Below are positions 42,761 through 50,048 of a stretch of DNA of 64,000 nucleotides, one piece after another (position 1 is the first letter of the stretch; each line of letters begins with the position of its first letter). The DNA is from Paenibacillus antri. GTDB taxonomy: Bacteria > Bacillota > Bacilli > Paenibacillales > YIM-B00363. The stretch is from positions 558,001-622,000 of the forward strand of contig NZ_VCIW01000001.1 in assembly GCF_005765165.1 (NCBI RefSeq), given 5' to 3'. The notes under the pieces are model-generated. The model saw nothing but the letters and a program-made list of their open reading frames with translations. It was not told where the DNA came from and did no database searches. Position numbers and translations under genes: made by a program.

Positions 42761-42797
42761 AAAAAAAGGCCCCAGGACGCTCAACGTCCCGAGGCTT
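42761..42797 (-). terminator. Terminator after the YjcZ-like gene
   Basis: On the minus strand AAGCCTCGGGACG and CGTCCTGGGGCCT pair around TTGAG and are followed by TTTTTTT. It lies about 14 bp after the stop. Confidence 0.75.
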
Positions 42798-42810
42798 CGG
42801 CGTGCGGGGA

Positions 42811-42912
42811 TTAGTATGCCCCGCCTACGATCGTACGGCTGATGATAACCAACAAAATGAACAAGACCAAGATCGCGCCCGTGGAAGTGAATGCACCGCC
42901 AACTGCTGTCAT
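42811..42912 (-). CDS. YjcZ-family small sporulation-type membrane peptide
   Basis: A 33-residue frame has an ideal ribosome binding site (AGAAGGAGGTGA) and a following terminator. The peptide starts MTAVGGAFTSTGAILVLFIL and continues as a single transmembrane helix (LVIIS), ending RTIVGGAY. Gly-rich start, one helix and short tail match the YjcZ/YhfH-like peptides found in Bacillales and expressed in sporulation. Its exact role is not known in any species to my knowledge. Confidence 0.8.
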   Translation of the reverse strand: MTAVGGAFTSTGAILVLFILLVIISRTIVGGAY

Positions 42913-42990
42913 GATCGCCTCACCTCCTTCTGCTTACCCCTTTAGGGTATGCATCCGGCGGAGGCGCCGCACCGGACATTCGCCCGACTT

Positions 42991-43527
42991 TCACTGGGCG
43001 GGCGAAGCGTCGCGGAGGCCCCACAGCCCGAGACCCGCTTCTCGCGCCCGGCGCTCCGCGGCGAGCAGCGCATCCGCGCGACGTACGTTCGGCGGAATCG
43101 TCAGCACCGTCGCGTACCCCTCCGCCACGAGCTTCTCATTCACGAACGTGCCGTCCTCGAGGTAGACGTACGCGAGCAGCCGGTCGAATCGATCCCGCTC
43201 GGCCGCGTCCAGCTCGAGGCACGCGTTCGCGCCCGTCAGCAGCTTCTTCGCGTACTCGCTCGCTTCCTTCCCGTACGGCTCCACCGGCGAGTCCGGCTTC
43301 ACCGTCTCGGGCGTGTCGATCCCGAGCATGCGCACGGTATCGTCCCGTTTCGCGCCGACGTCGATCTTGAACGTGTCGCCGTCGACGACCCGCGTCACGG
43401 GATAACACGCCCGCTCCGCGGCAGCGTCCGTCCCCGCGTCCTCGGCGCAGCCTCCAAGCGCCAAGCCCAGCGCGGCGATGGCCGCCAGGGCGGCACCCTT
43501 TTCCCAAAAACCGAAAGTCTTCCCCAT
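42991..43527 (-). CDS. Thermonuclease-like (SNase) lipoprotein
   Basis: The 178-residue protein has a signal peptide with lipobox LALGGC (Cys27) and a staphylococcal-nuclease domain. Visible active-site parts are VVDGDTFKID with the calcium-binding Asp residues, VRMLGIDTPE with an Arg-Asp pair, FDRLLAYVYLEDG, and NEKLVAEGYA. It would cut extracellular nucleic acids from the membrane surface. Its ATG follows the stop of the CBO0543-like gene with no gap, so three genes from 44509 downwards form an operon. Confidence 0.92.
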   Translation of the reverse strand: MGKTFGFWEKGAALAAIAALGLALGGCAEDAGTDAAAERACYPVTRVVDGDTFKIDVGAKRDDTVRMLGIDTPETVKPDSPVEPYGKEASEYAKKLLTGANACLELDAAERDRFDRLLAYVYLEDGTFVNEKLVAEGYATVLTIPPNVRRADALLAAERRAREAGLGLWGLRDASPAQ

Positions 43528-44016
43528 CTACCCCGTCTCGCTCCTCCGGTCGATGCTTTGAACATAATGATACAACGCCAAGGTGAGCAGCTGAAGCGTG
43601 AAATAGACGATCGAGGAATAGTCGAAGTCGTACCCGTTCTTATACTCGAAGACGCCGAACCGGGCGCCGACGCCTTCGAGAAACATCCCGAACGCGGTCC
43701 AGACGAGCACGTAGAACGGGGCGAATCGCCTCGGGACCTTCAACCAGTCGTACATATATAAGAACAAGTAACCGAACGGACCGTACATAATGTAGGTGAC
43801 GAAATCGATGAACTCGAAATCTTTCGTATCGTTGATGTCGTAGAAGTCGATGGGCACGCCCGCCAGCGCATGGTCGAACACGACGCCGAAATACGCCCCG
43901 AACAGAACGAACAAGATCGTGGCGCTCCGGTCGAACCGTCGAGGCAGCCGCCACGTCAGAAGGACGCCCGCGGTCGTCACTAAGACGACGAACCATTCGT
44001 TCGCGCTCCAGTTCAT
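43528..44016 (-). CDS. CBO0543-family membrane protein
   Basis: The 162-residue protein has five hydrophobic helices. Motifs FDHALAGVPIDFYDINDTKD and FYVLVWTAFGMFLEGVGARFG match the CBO0543 family of Firmicutes membrane proteins, common in Paenibacillus and of unknown function. GGAGGGAGG precedes the ATG. It sits directly between another membrane-protein gene (1 bp gap) and the nuclease gene, implying tight co-expression. Confidence 0.82.
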   Translation of the reverse strand: MNWSANEWFVVLVTTAGVLLTWRLPRRFDRSATILFVLFGAYFGVVFDHALAGVPIDFYDINDTKDFEFIDFVTYIMYGPFGYLFLYMYDWLKVPRRFAPFYVLVWTAFGMFLEGVGARFGVFEYKNGYDFDYSSIVYFTLQLLTLALYHYVQSIDRRSETG

Positions 44017-44017
44017 G

Positions 44018-44509
44018 TTACGAGACCTCCCTCCTAGAACGCGTATAACGCAAGAACCACTGCGCCGCGAGGCAGGCGACGAGAACCAACGCGACGTCCA
44101 GTCCGAACATATGCCATGCGTTGACGCGTTTCAGCTCGAGCCAGCCCTGCGACATCGCGATCTGAAGCAGAACGACGCGGGCGAGAACGACGCCAACGAC
44201 GCCGCTCCACTTCGTCAGACGACTCCGGCCGAGGATCCACCACGTCGCGGCGATCAAGTAGAGGACGGGCCTCAAGACGGTACGGATGAAAATATGATGC
44301 ATAAACGGTTCCATCCGCTTCGGCAGCGAAATCCAGTCGAGCGACATCGCCGCGGTCGTAAACAACAGCGACTCCAGGATCGACATGAGCAGGAAGACGA
44401 ATAGGAGAATGTCCGTAGGCAGCCGCCGCTTCTGCGACCAGACGACGGCGAAGACGGTCCAGGAGCCCAGCAACAAGATCGTAAAGTGCATATTTCCAAG
44501 CCACTGCAC
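44018..44509 (-). CDS. CBO0543-like membrane protein, first gene of the nuclease operon
   Basis: The 163-residue protein has four or five helices and looks distantly related to its neighbour in length and topology (FVFLLMSILESLLFTTAAMS, GVVGVVLARVVLLQIAMSQG). A GTG start has GAGG eight bases upstream; an internal ATG six codons later is the alternative. No functional motif is recognised. Confidence 0.78.
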   Translation of the reverse strand: MQWLGNMHFTILLLGSWTVFAVVWSQKRRLPTDILLFVFLLMSILESLLFTTAAMSLDWISLPKRMEPFMHHIFIRTVLRPVLYLIAATWWILGRSRLTKWSGVVGVVLARVVLLQIAMSQGWLELKRVNAWHMFGLDVALVLVACLAAQWFLRYTRSRREVS

Positions 44510-44584
44510 CGGCTATGCCTCGCTTTCTCCGAAAATTTCTCCATTATCATGCCCACTTCCAAGATTCGACAAACGTAATATTCG

Positions 44585-44614
44585 TTGTGCTGCGGGGGCG
44601 GGCCGTTTTATAAT
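44585..44614 (+). promoter_or_regulatory. Predicted sigma-A promoter of the ABC-F gene
   Basis: TTGTGC (44585-44590) and a perfect TATAAT (44609-44614) are separated by 18 GC-rich bases, about 40 bp before the ABC-F start codon. Confidence 0.6.
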
Positions 44615-44654
44615 CAAGGAATGACTGCGAAACTATGAAAAAAAGGTGCGATCC

Positions 44655-46211
44655 ATGAGCATATTGACCGTAACGAATTTATCCCACGGCTTCGGGGACC
44701 GGGCGATCTTCAACGACGTCTCGTTCCGGCTGTTGAAGGGAGAGCATATCGGCCTGATCGGCGCGAACGGCGAAGGCAAGTCGACGTTCATGAACATCGT
44801 GACGGGCAAGCTCGAGCCGGACGCGGGCAAGGTCGAATGGGCGCGCAACGTCCGCGTCGGCTATCTCGACCAGCACGCCGCGCTCAACAAAGGCGCGACG
44901 ATCCGCGATGTGCTGAAGACCGCGTTCAAGTATTTGTTCGACATGGAGGCGGAGATCAACCGGCTGTACGAAGCGATGGCCGAAGCGACGCCGGAAGAGA
45001 TGGAGCGGATGCTCGAGGACGTCGGCACGTTCCAAGACACGCTGACGACGAACGACTTCTACGTCATCGACGCGAAGATCGAGGAGATCGCCCGCGGCCT
45101 CGGGCTCGACGACATCGGGCTCGACCGCGACGTGCACGATCTGTCCGGCGGCCAACGGACGAAGGTGCTGCTCGCGAAGCTGCTGCTCGAGAAGCCGGAT
45201 ATTTTGCTGCTCGACGAGCCGACGAACTACCTGGACGAGAAGCATATCGAATGGCTGAAGCGATACTTGCAAGAATACGAGAATGCCTTCGTGCTCATCT
45301 CCCACGACATTCCGTTCCTTAACAGCGTCGTCAACTTGATCTATCACATGGCGAATCAGGAGCTTACCCGCTACGTCGGCGACTACGACCACTTCGTCTC
45401 CGTCTACGAAGCGAAGCAGCAGCAGCTCGAGTCGGCCTACAAGCGGCAGCAGCAGGAGATCGAAGATCTCAAGGACTTCGTCGCGCGCAACAAAGCACGG
45501 GTGTCGACGCGGAACATGGCGATGTCGCGCCAGAAGAAGCTCGACAAGATGGACGTCATCGAGCTCGCCAAGGAGAAGCCGAAGCCGCAGTTCAACTTCA
45601 AGGAAGCCCGTACGTCGGGGAAATTGATTTTCGAGACGCGCGGCCTCGTCATCGGGTACGAAGAGCCGCTATCGCGGCCGCTCGACCTGCGCATGGAGCG
45701 CGGGCAGAAGGTCGCTCTCGTCGGCGCCAACGGCATCGGGAAGACGACGCTGCTGCGCAGCATTCTCGGCGAAATCCGCCCGCTGTCCGGCGACGTCGAG
45801 AAGGGGGATTACCTGCACATCGGCTATTTCGAGCAGGAGGTTAAGTCGTCGAACGGCAATACGTGCATCGACGAGGTATGGGGCGAGTTTCCGACGATGT
45901 CCCAGTTCGAGGTGCGCGCGGCGCTGGCGAAGTGCGGCTTAACGACGAAGCATATCGAGAGCAAGATCGACGTCTTAAGCGGCGGGGAAAAGGCGAAGGT
46001 CCGATTGTGCAAGCTGATCAACCGCGAGACGAACGTGCTCGTGCTCGACGAGCCGACGAACCATCTGGACGTCGACGCGAAGGAAGAGCTGAAGCGTGCG
46101 TTGATCGCGTATAAGGGCAGCATTTTGCTCATTTCGCACGAACCGGAATTTTACCGCGACGTCGCGACGGACGTTTGGAATTGCGAGTCGTGGACGACGA
46201 AGGTGTTCTAA
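44655..46211 (+). CDS. ABC-F family ATPase (YkpA/YbiT subgroup)
   Basis: This 518-residue soluble protein has two ABC domains and no membrane part. Domain 1 has Walker A GANGEGKST, signature DLSGGQRTKVLLAKLL and Walker B ILLLDEPTNYLD; domain 2 has GANGIGKTTLL, VLSGGEKAKVRLCKLI and VLVLDEPTNHLD. The charged P-site linker (QQQEIEDLKDFVARNKARVS) lies between them. ABC-F proteins bind the ribosomal E site and relieve stalled translation or confer antibiotic resistance; the YkpA/YbiT group is usually housekeeping. The stop overlaps the acetyltransferase start by one base. Confidence 0.95.
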   Translation: MSILTVTNLSHGFGDRAIFNDVSFRLLKGEHIGLIGANGEGKSTFMNIVTGKLEPDAGKVEWARNVRVGYLDQHAALNKGATIRDVLKTAFKYLFDMEAEINRLYEAMAEATPEEMERMLEDVGTFQDTLTTNDFYVIDAKIEEIARGLGLDDIGLDRDVHDLSGGQRTKVLLAKLLLEKPDILLLDEPTNYLDEKHIEWLKRYLQEYENAFVLISHDIPFLNSVVNLIYHMANQELTRYVGDYDHFVSVYEAKQQQLESAYKRQQQEIEDLKDFVARNKARVSTRNMAMSRQKKLDKMDVIELAKEKPKPQFNFKEARTSGKLIFETRGLVIGYEEPLSRPLDLRMERGQKVALVGANGIGKTTLLRSILGEIRPLSGDVEKGDYLHIGYFEQEVKSSNGNTCIDEVWGEFPTMSQFEVRAALAKCGLTTKHIESKIDVLSGGEKAKVRLCKLINRETNVLVLDEPTNHLDVDAKEELKRALIAYKGSILLISHEPEFYRDVATDVWNCESWTTKVF

Positions 46212-46981
46212 TGGAGCCGGGCGAGGTTCGACTCGACGTCGTGCGGCTCGTAGAGGAGCTCGCGGCGAACGCGTGGGCGCCGTATACGGTGCAGGCGCTC
46301 GGAGGTTGGCGGCTTCGAGCGACGTTCGGCGTCACGAAGCGGGCCAACAGCGCGTGGACGGTCGGCGCGACGCCGGACGGCGACTGGCTCGACGCCGTCG
46401 AGCGGTTTTATCGCCGGCGGGGGATGCCGTCCTGCTTCTACCTCAGCGACGCGACGCCGGACGGCATCGACGACGCGCTCGCGGCGGCCGGATACGAGAA
46501 GCTGTTCCCGTGTTTCTTCATGACGGGCTCCGCGTCCGAGACATCGGCGCGCTTCCCGGCGGACGACCGCTTCGAAGCGCGGTACGCGGACGAGGCCGGC
46601 GACGATTGGATCGCCGACTTCATCCGGCTCGAAGGCTTCGAGCCGGCCCGCGCCGCCGCGTACGCGCATATCTTCCGCGCGATCGGCCCGGCGAAGACGT
46701 TCCTGCGCCTGACGAGCCGGGACGGCGACACCGTCGCCCTCGCCACGGCCGTCGCCGAGCGCGGGCACGCCGGCCTCAGCAACGTCGTCGTCGCCCCCGC
46801 GTTCCGGCGGCAGGGCGCCGCGGCGCAGCTGCTGCGGGCGCTCGCCGCGTGGGCGGACGCCGAAGGCGCGCGAACGCTGTGGCTCCAGGTGCTCGAAGAC
46901 AACGCCCCCGCGATCGCGCTGTACCGCAAGGCCGGCTTCGACGTCCTATCGCGGTGCCATTACCGACAAAAAAAGCTATGA
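46211..46981 (+). CDS. GNAT-family N-acetyltransferase
   Basis: The 256-residue protein has an N-terminal region of about 120 residues (WAPYTVQALGGWRLR, FGVTKRANSAW) resembling the phosphothreonine-lyase-like/GNAT tandem arrangement, followed by a C-terminal GNAT domain. The acetyl-CoA loop is VVVAPAFRRQGAAAQLLRAL and the last strand-helix is ALYRKAGFDVLSRCHY. The ATG shares one base with the ABC-F stop (TAATG) and has AAGGTG upstream, so it is translationally coupled. Substrate unknown. Confidence 0.88.
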   Translation: MEPGEVRLDVVRLVEELAANAWAPYTVQALGGWRLRATFGVTKRANSAWTVGATPDGDWLDAVERFYRRRGMPSCFYLSDATPDGIDDALAAAGYEKLFPCFFMTGSASETSARFPADDRFEARYADEAGDDWIADFIRLEGFEPARAAAYAHIFRAIGPAKTFLRLTSRDGDTVALATAVAERGHAGLSNVVVAPAFRRQGAAAQLLRALAAWADAEGARTLWLQVLEDNAPAIALYRKAGFDVLSRCHYRQKKL

Positions 46982-47009
46982 TCGAAAATGATCGATCATA
47001 GCTTTTTTT
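46968..47009. terminator. Bidirectional terminator overlapping the acetyltransferase stop
   Basis: AAAAAAAGCTATGATCG and CGATCATAGCTTTTTTT pair around AAAATGAT. The left arm includes the last Lys-Lys-Leu codons and stop of the acetyltransferase gene. Confidence 0.88.
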
Positions 47010-47014
47010 ACGTC

Positions 47015-47230
47015 CATATGCTCCCTTGGCCTGCATAAATACAATTATTTCTCCCAATGTTTGCCCGGAATCCCTTAATAGCTGCATGTCTGCATCTATT
47101 CTTCGCTTCCGAAGGCAAACACCTCCGGATTACCTGCGCTTTAGCAGGTATTCGGCCATTTCTAGCCTTTTCCCCACCGAATACCTGTACTTTTGCAGCT
47201 CATTGGCGCGAGCACGAAGTCTGCTCCCCG
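47015..47230. repeat. Intergenic element with internal repeats, possibly dispersed
   Basis: No gene is supported here. Related pieces recur: TACCTGCGCTTTAGCAGGTA and TACCTGTACTTTTGCAGCT, together with CTGCATAAATAC and CTGCATGTCTGCATC. An 11-bp inverted repeat CAGGTATTCGG/CCGAATACCTG spans about 47137-47187. GC content is lower than in the flanking genes. I suspect a dispersed Paenibacillus intergenic element but cannot check copy number. Confidence 0.5.
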
Positions 47231-47240
47231 CTCCGCGAGT

Positions 47241-47510
47241 TCAGCCCTTGTTTTCCGCGTCCAGCGCCGCTTGGATCAAAGCGTCGAACGCGACATCGTC
47301 CTCCTCGAGGAACGCTTCGACTTCGTCGATTCTCTCCTCGCTCCCCGACTCCGCCGCGAAATGAAGCCCATACTCCCATTCCTTGCCCTTCTTGCTGAAC
47401 AGCGTAATTTCGTATTCCTGCGGATGCCCTTCCACGCGGAAGCGCACGTTGCCGACGTACCCTTCTTCCGGGTCGTGACGCAGCCCGGCCGCGCCGATGT
47501 CGATTTTCAT
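47241..47510 (-). CDS. Small acidic protein, unknown function
   Basis: The 89-residue protein starts MKIDIGAAGLRHDPEEGYVG, continues with strands (NVRFRVEGHPQEYEITLFSK) and ends in a very acidic helix. No family is recognised. The ATG overlaps the stop of the receiver-kinase gene by 4 bp, making it the last gene of the CheR/kinase operon. Confidence 0.78.
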   Translation of the reverse strand: MKIDIGAAGLRHDPEEGYVGNVRFRVEGHPQEYEITLFSKKGKEWEYGLHFAAESGSEERIDEVEAFLEEDDVAFDALIQAALDAENKG

Positions 47511-49162
47511 TCGTCGTTCCCTCCTTGTTTTTCGTCGGATGCAGGCGCCGTTACCGGCCTCGGCACGATCGGCAGCCGCACGCTGAACATCGTGCCGAGC
47601 GGACCGGACGTGACGCCGATGCTTCCTTGGTGCCGCTCCATGATGCTATAGCATAACGCCAGCCCCAACCCCGTCCCGTGATCCTTCGTCGTGAAGAACG
47701 GCGTCCCGAGCCGCTCGAGCACCTCGTCCGGGATGCCCGGGCCTTCGTCGATGACGTCGATGACGGCCGCGCCGTTGTCGGCGTGCGTCCGAATCGTCAA
47801 CCGGCCGCCGGGCTCCATCGCCTCCAGCCCGTTCTTCGCGAGATTGAGGATGACCTGCCGCATCTCGTTCGCGTCCGCGCGGAGCCAGACGTCGTCCGCG
47901 TCGTGACGCACCTCCACCTGCTTCTCCGCCATGACGGCCACCGCCTGCAGCAACGGAGACAACGAATCGACGAGCTCCTGCACGGCCAGCACGTCGAAGT
48001 GGCTCGTCTTGTTGCCGGCCAGCGACAAGTATTCCGTAATGATCGTGTTCGCGCGAAGCAGCTCCGACAGCATCAGATCGATATGCTCCTTCGACATCGG
48101 CGTCTCGCTTTTGCGCCAAATTTGCAGAAACCCCTGAATCGTCGTCATCGGATTGCGGATTTCATGCGCGATGCCGGCCGCCATCTCCCCGATCAGGTTG
48201 AGCCGGTCGAGTCGGTTCAAGTGACGCTGCAGCGCGACCCGCTCCGAGATGTCCGTAATGACGATCAGCTCGCACGCCTCCTCGTTCACCTCGAGCACCT
48301 GGGACGACAGCAGCCCGAAGCGCTGCTCCCCGTCGCGCGTCGTGAACTCGATCTGCACGGAATCGCTTTCGCGGCTTTCCGTCGTTCGGATGCGGATCGC
48401 TTCGTCGCGCAGCGCGTTCATCCGCTCCACGCCGTAGCCCGTCGCCTTCTCCCATGCGTTGTTCACGTCGAGATACTTGCCGTCGTGCAGCCGACGGATG
48501 GCGATCAGATTCGGGTTCGTATAGAAAATGGTCCGAAACCGCCGATGCGACCGGTAAATTTCCTGATTCGCGTCGCGAAGCTGCGCGGTCCGCTCCTCGA
48601 CCGTCTGCTCCAGCACCCGCTGATGCTGCAGCAGCTTCCGCTCCGCCTCGACGAGCCGTTGATTGACGCGTTCGATCTCCAGGTTGCGGCGCTGCAGCAG
48701 CGCGTGCTTCTGCTTCAGCTCCCGCTGGTATCGATGCATGCGAACGAAATTTTCGACCTTCCAGCGCAGGACGTCCGGATCGAACGGCTTGAATACGTAG
48801 TCGATCGAGCCCGTCAAATATCCTTGTTTCACATTGGACTTAGATTTATACGTCGCGGTGATGAAGATAATCGGCACCTCGCGGAGTTCCTTCCGCTCCC
48901 GCATCAGCATCGCCGTTTCGTACCCGTCCATGCCCGGCATATGCACGTCCATCAAGACGAGGGCCAGCCGGCTCAAGTCCGAATGCAGCACGTGCCGCAG
49001 CGCGTCCTCGCCCGACGTTTTGCCGACCAGGCAATACTCGGACGAATCGAGCGCGGCTTTCAGCGCCAATAAATTTTCCGGTCGATCGTCGACCATCAAG
49101 ATGTCAACCCGGTCGTTCGCGGGGGCGATGCCTTCGTAGTCGTATATCCCTCGTTCGTTCAT
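47507..49162 (-). CDS. Receiver-PAS-histidine kinase
   Basis: The 551-residue soluble protein begins with a receiver domain (ILMVDDRPENLLALKAAL, phosphoacceptor in LVLMDVHMPGMDG, FKPFDPDVL). A long coiled coil (about 145-205) and a PAS domain (210-325) follow, then HisKA with GEMAAGIAHEIRNPMTTIQG, and an HATPase domain with NLAKNGLEAM, DEGPGIPDEV and GTGLGLALCYSIM. The N-terminal receiver suggests input from another kinase, probably the hybrid kinase three genes upstream. It closes a phosphorelay-like set with CheR. Confidence 0.92.
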   Translation of the reverse strand: MNERGIYDYEGIAPANDRVDILMVDDRPENLLALKAALDSSEYCLVGKTSGEDALRHVLHSDLSRLALVLMDVHMPGMDGYETAMLMRERKELREVPIIFITATYKSKSNVKQGYLTGSIDYVFKPFDPDVLRWKVENFVRMHRYQRELKQKHALLQRRNLEIERVNQRLVEAERKLLQHQRVLEQTVEERTAQLRDANQEIYRSHRRFRTIFYTNPNLIAIRRLHDGKYLDVNNAWEKATGYGVERMNALRDEAIRIRTTESRESDSVQIEFTTRDGEQRFGLLSSQVLEVNEEACELIVITDISERVALQRHLNRLDRLNLIGEMAAGIAHEIRNPMTTIQGFLQIWRKSETPMSKEHIDLMLSELLRANTIITEYLSLAGNKTSHFDVLAVQELVDSLSPLLQAVAVMAEKQVEVRHDADDVWLRADANEMRQVILNLAKNGLEAMEPGGRLTIRTHADNGAAVIDVIDEGPGIPDEVLERLGTPFFTTKDHGTGLGLALCYSIMERHQGSIGVTSGPLGTMFSVRLPIVPRPVTAPASDEKQGGNDE

Positions 49163-49202
49163 GCGATTCGTCCCTCAGATCCCTTCCGTAATCGCTCGTT
49201 CC

Positions 49203-50048
49203 TCATACAGCCTTATATAATCGGTGGGCCGCGTCCAGCTCCTCCCAATCGGTTCGTTGGAGCACCGCTTCCCTCATGCCCAGCGCCAGCGTGCCGCCCG
49301 GCGTCATGCTTTCGCGGAACAGCCGCAGCGCGCGGGCTTGCAGCTGCGCATTGAAATAAATCAAGACGTTCCGACACAAGATCAAGTGAAATTCGTTAAA
49401 CGAATGATCCGTCGCCAAGTTATGTCTCGCGAAGACGATATGCTTCCGCAGCGACGGATCGAAGCAAGCGTCGTCTCCGTCCACGGCGTAATATTCGGAG
49501 AACGGCTGGCGGCCTTCCGCGCGCAAGTAATTGCTCGTATATTGCTTCATCCGGCCGACCGGATACGAGCCGAGGCGCGCCCGTTCGAGCAGCTCCTCGT
49601 TCATGTCGGTCGCATAGATCGTGCCGCGTCCTTCGAGGCCTTCCTCCCGCAGCATGATGGCCATCGAATACGCTTCTTCCCCCGTGGCGCAGCCCGCATG
49701 CCAGATTCGGAAGCTCGGCAGCCTCGCGAGCTGCGGCAGGACGCGGCGGCGCAGCTCGCGGAACACGTCCGGATCGCGGAACATCTCCGTCACGGGGATG
49801 CTGAAATCCTGGAGCAACCGATCCATCGCGTCCGCATCGCGCAGCACGAGCGACTGCAGCGCCGAGACCGTCCCGAGCCGCTCCGCTTCCATGCGATGCC
49901 TCGCCCGCCTCCGGATGGAGCCGAGCGCGTATTGGCGGAAGTCGTAGCCGTACACTCGATAGATGCCCTCGAGCAGCAGCTCGACCTCCACTTTCTCCAC
50001 CGCGTCGACCGCCGATCCGGGGGTAGCGGCCCCGTCCCGGGCGATCAT
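49203..50048 (-). CDS. CheR-family protein-glutamate methyltransferase
   Basis: The 281-residue protein has the CheR N-terminal helical domain (YGYDFRQYALGSIRRRARHR) and SAM-binding domain with IWHAGCATGEEAYSMAI, YATDMNEELLERA and FHLILCRNVLIYFN. It would methylate Glu residues on chemoreceptor-like proteins. Its ATG overlaps the hybrid kinase stop by 4 bp. No CheB methylesterase or MCP is present in this operon. The N-terminal helical region of the hybrid kinase may be the substrate, a hypothesis only. Confidence 0.92.
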   Translation of the reverse strand: MIARDGAATPGSAVDAVEKVEVELLLEGIYRVYGYDFRQYALGSIRRRARHRMEAERLGTVSALQSLVLRDADAMDRLLQDFSIPVTEMFRDPDVFRELRRRVLPQLARLPSFRIWHAGCATGEEAYSMAIMLREEGLEGRGTIYATDMNEELLERARLGSYPVGRMKQYTSNYLRAEGRQPFSEYYAVDGDDACFDPSLRKHIVFARHNLATDHSFNEFHLILCRNVLIYFNAQLQARALRLFRESMTPGGTLALGMREAVLQRTDWEELDAAHRLYKAV

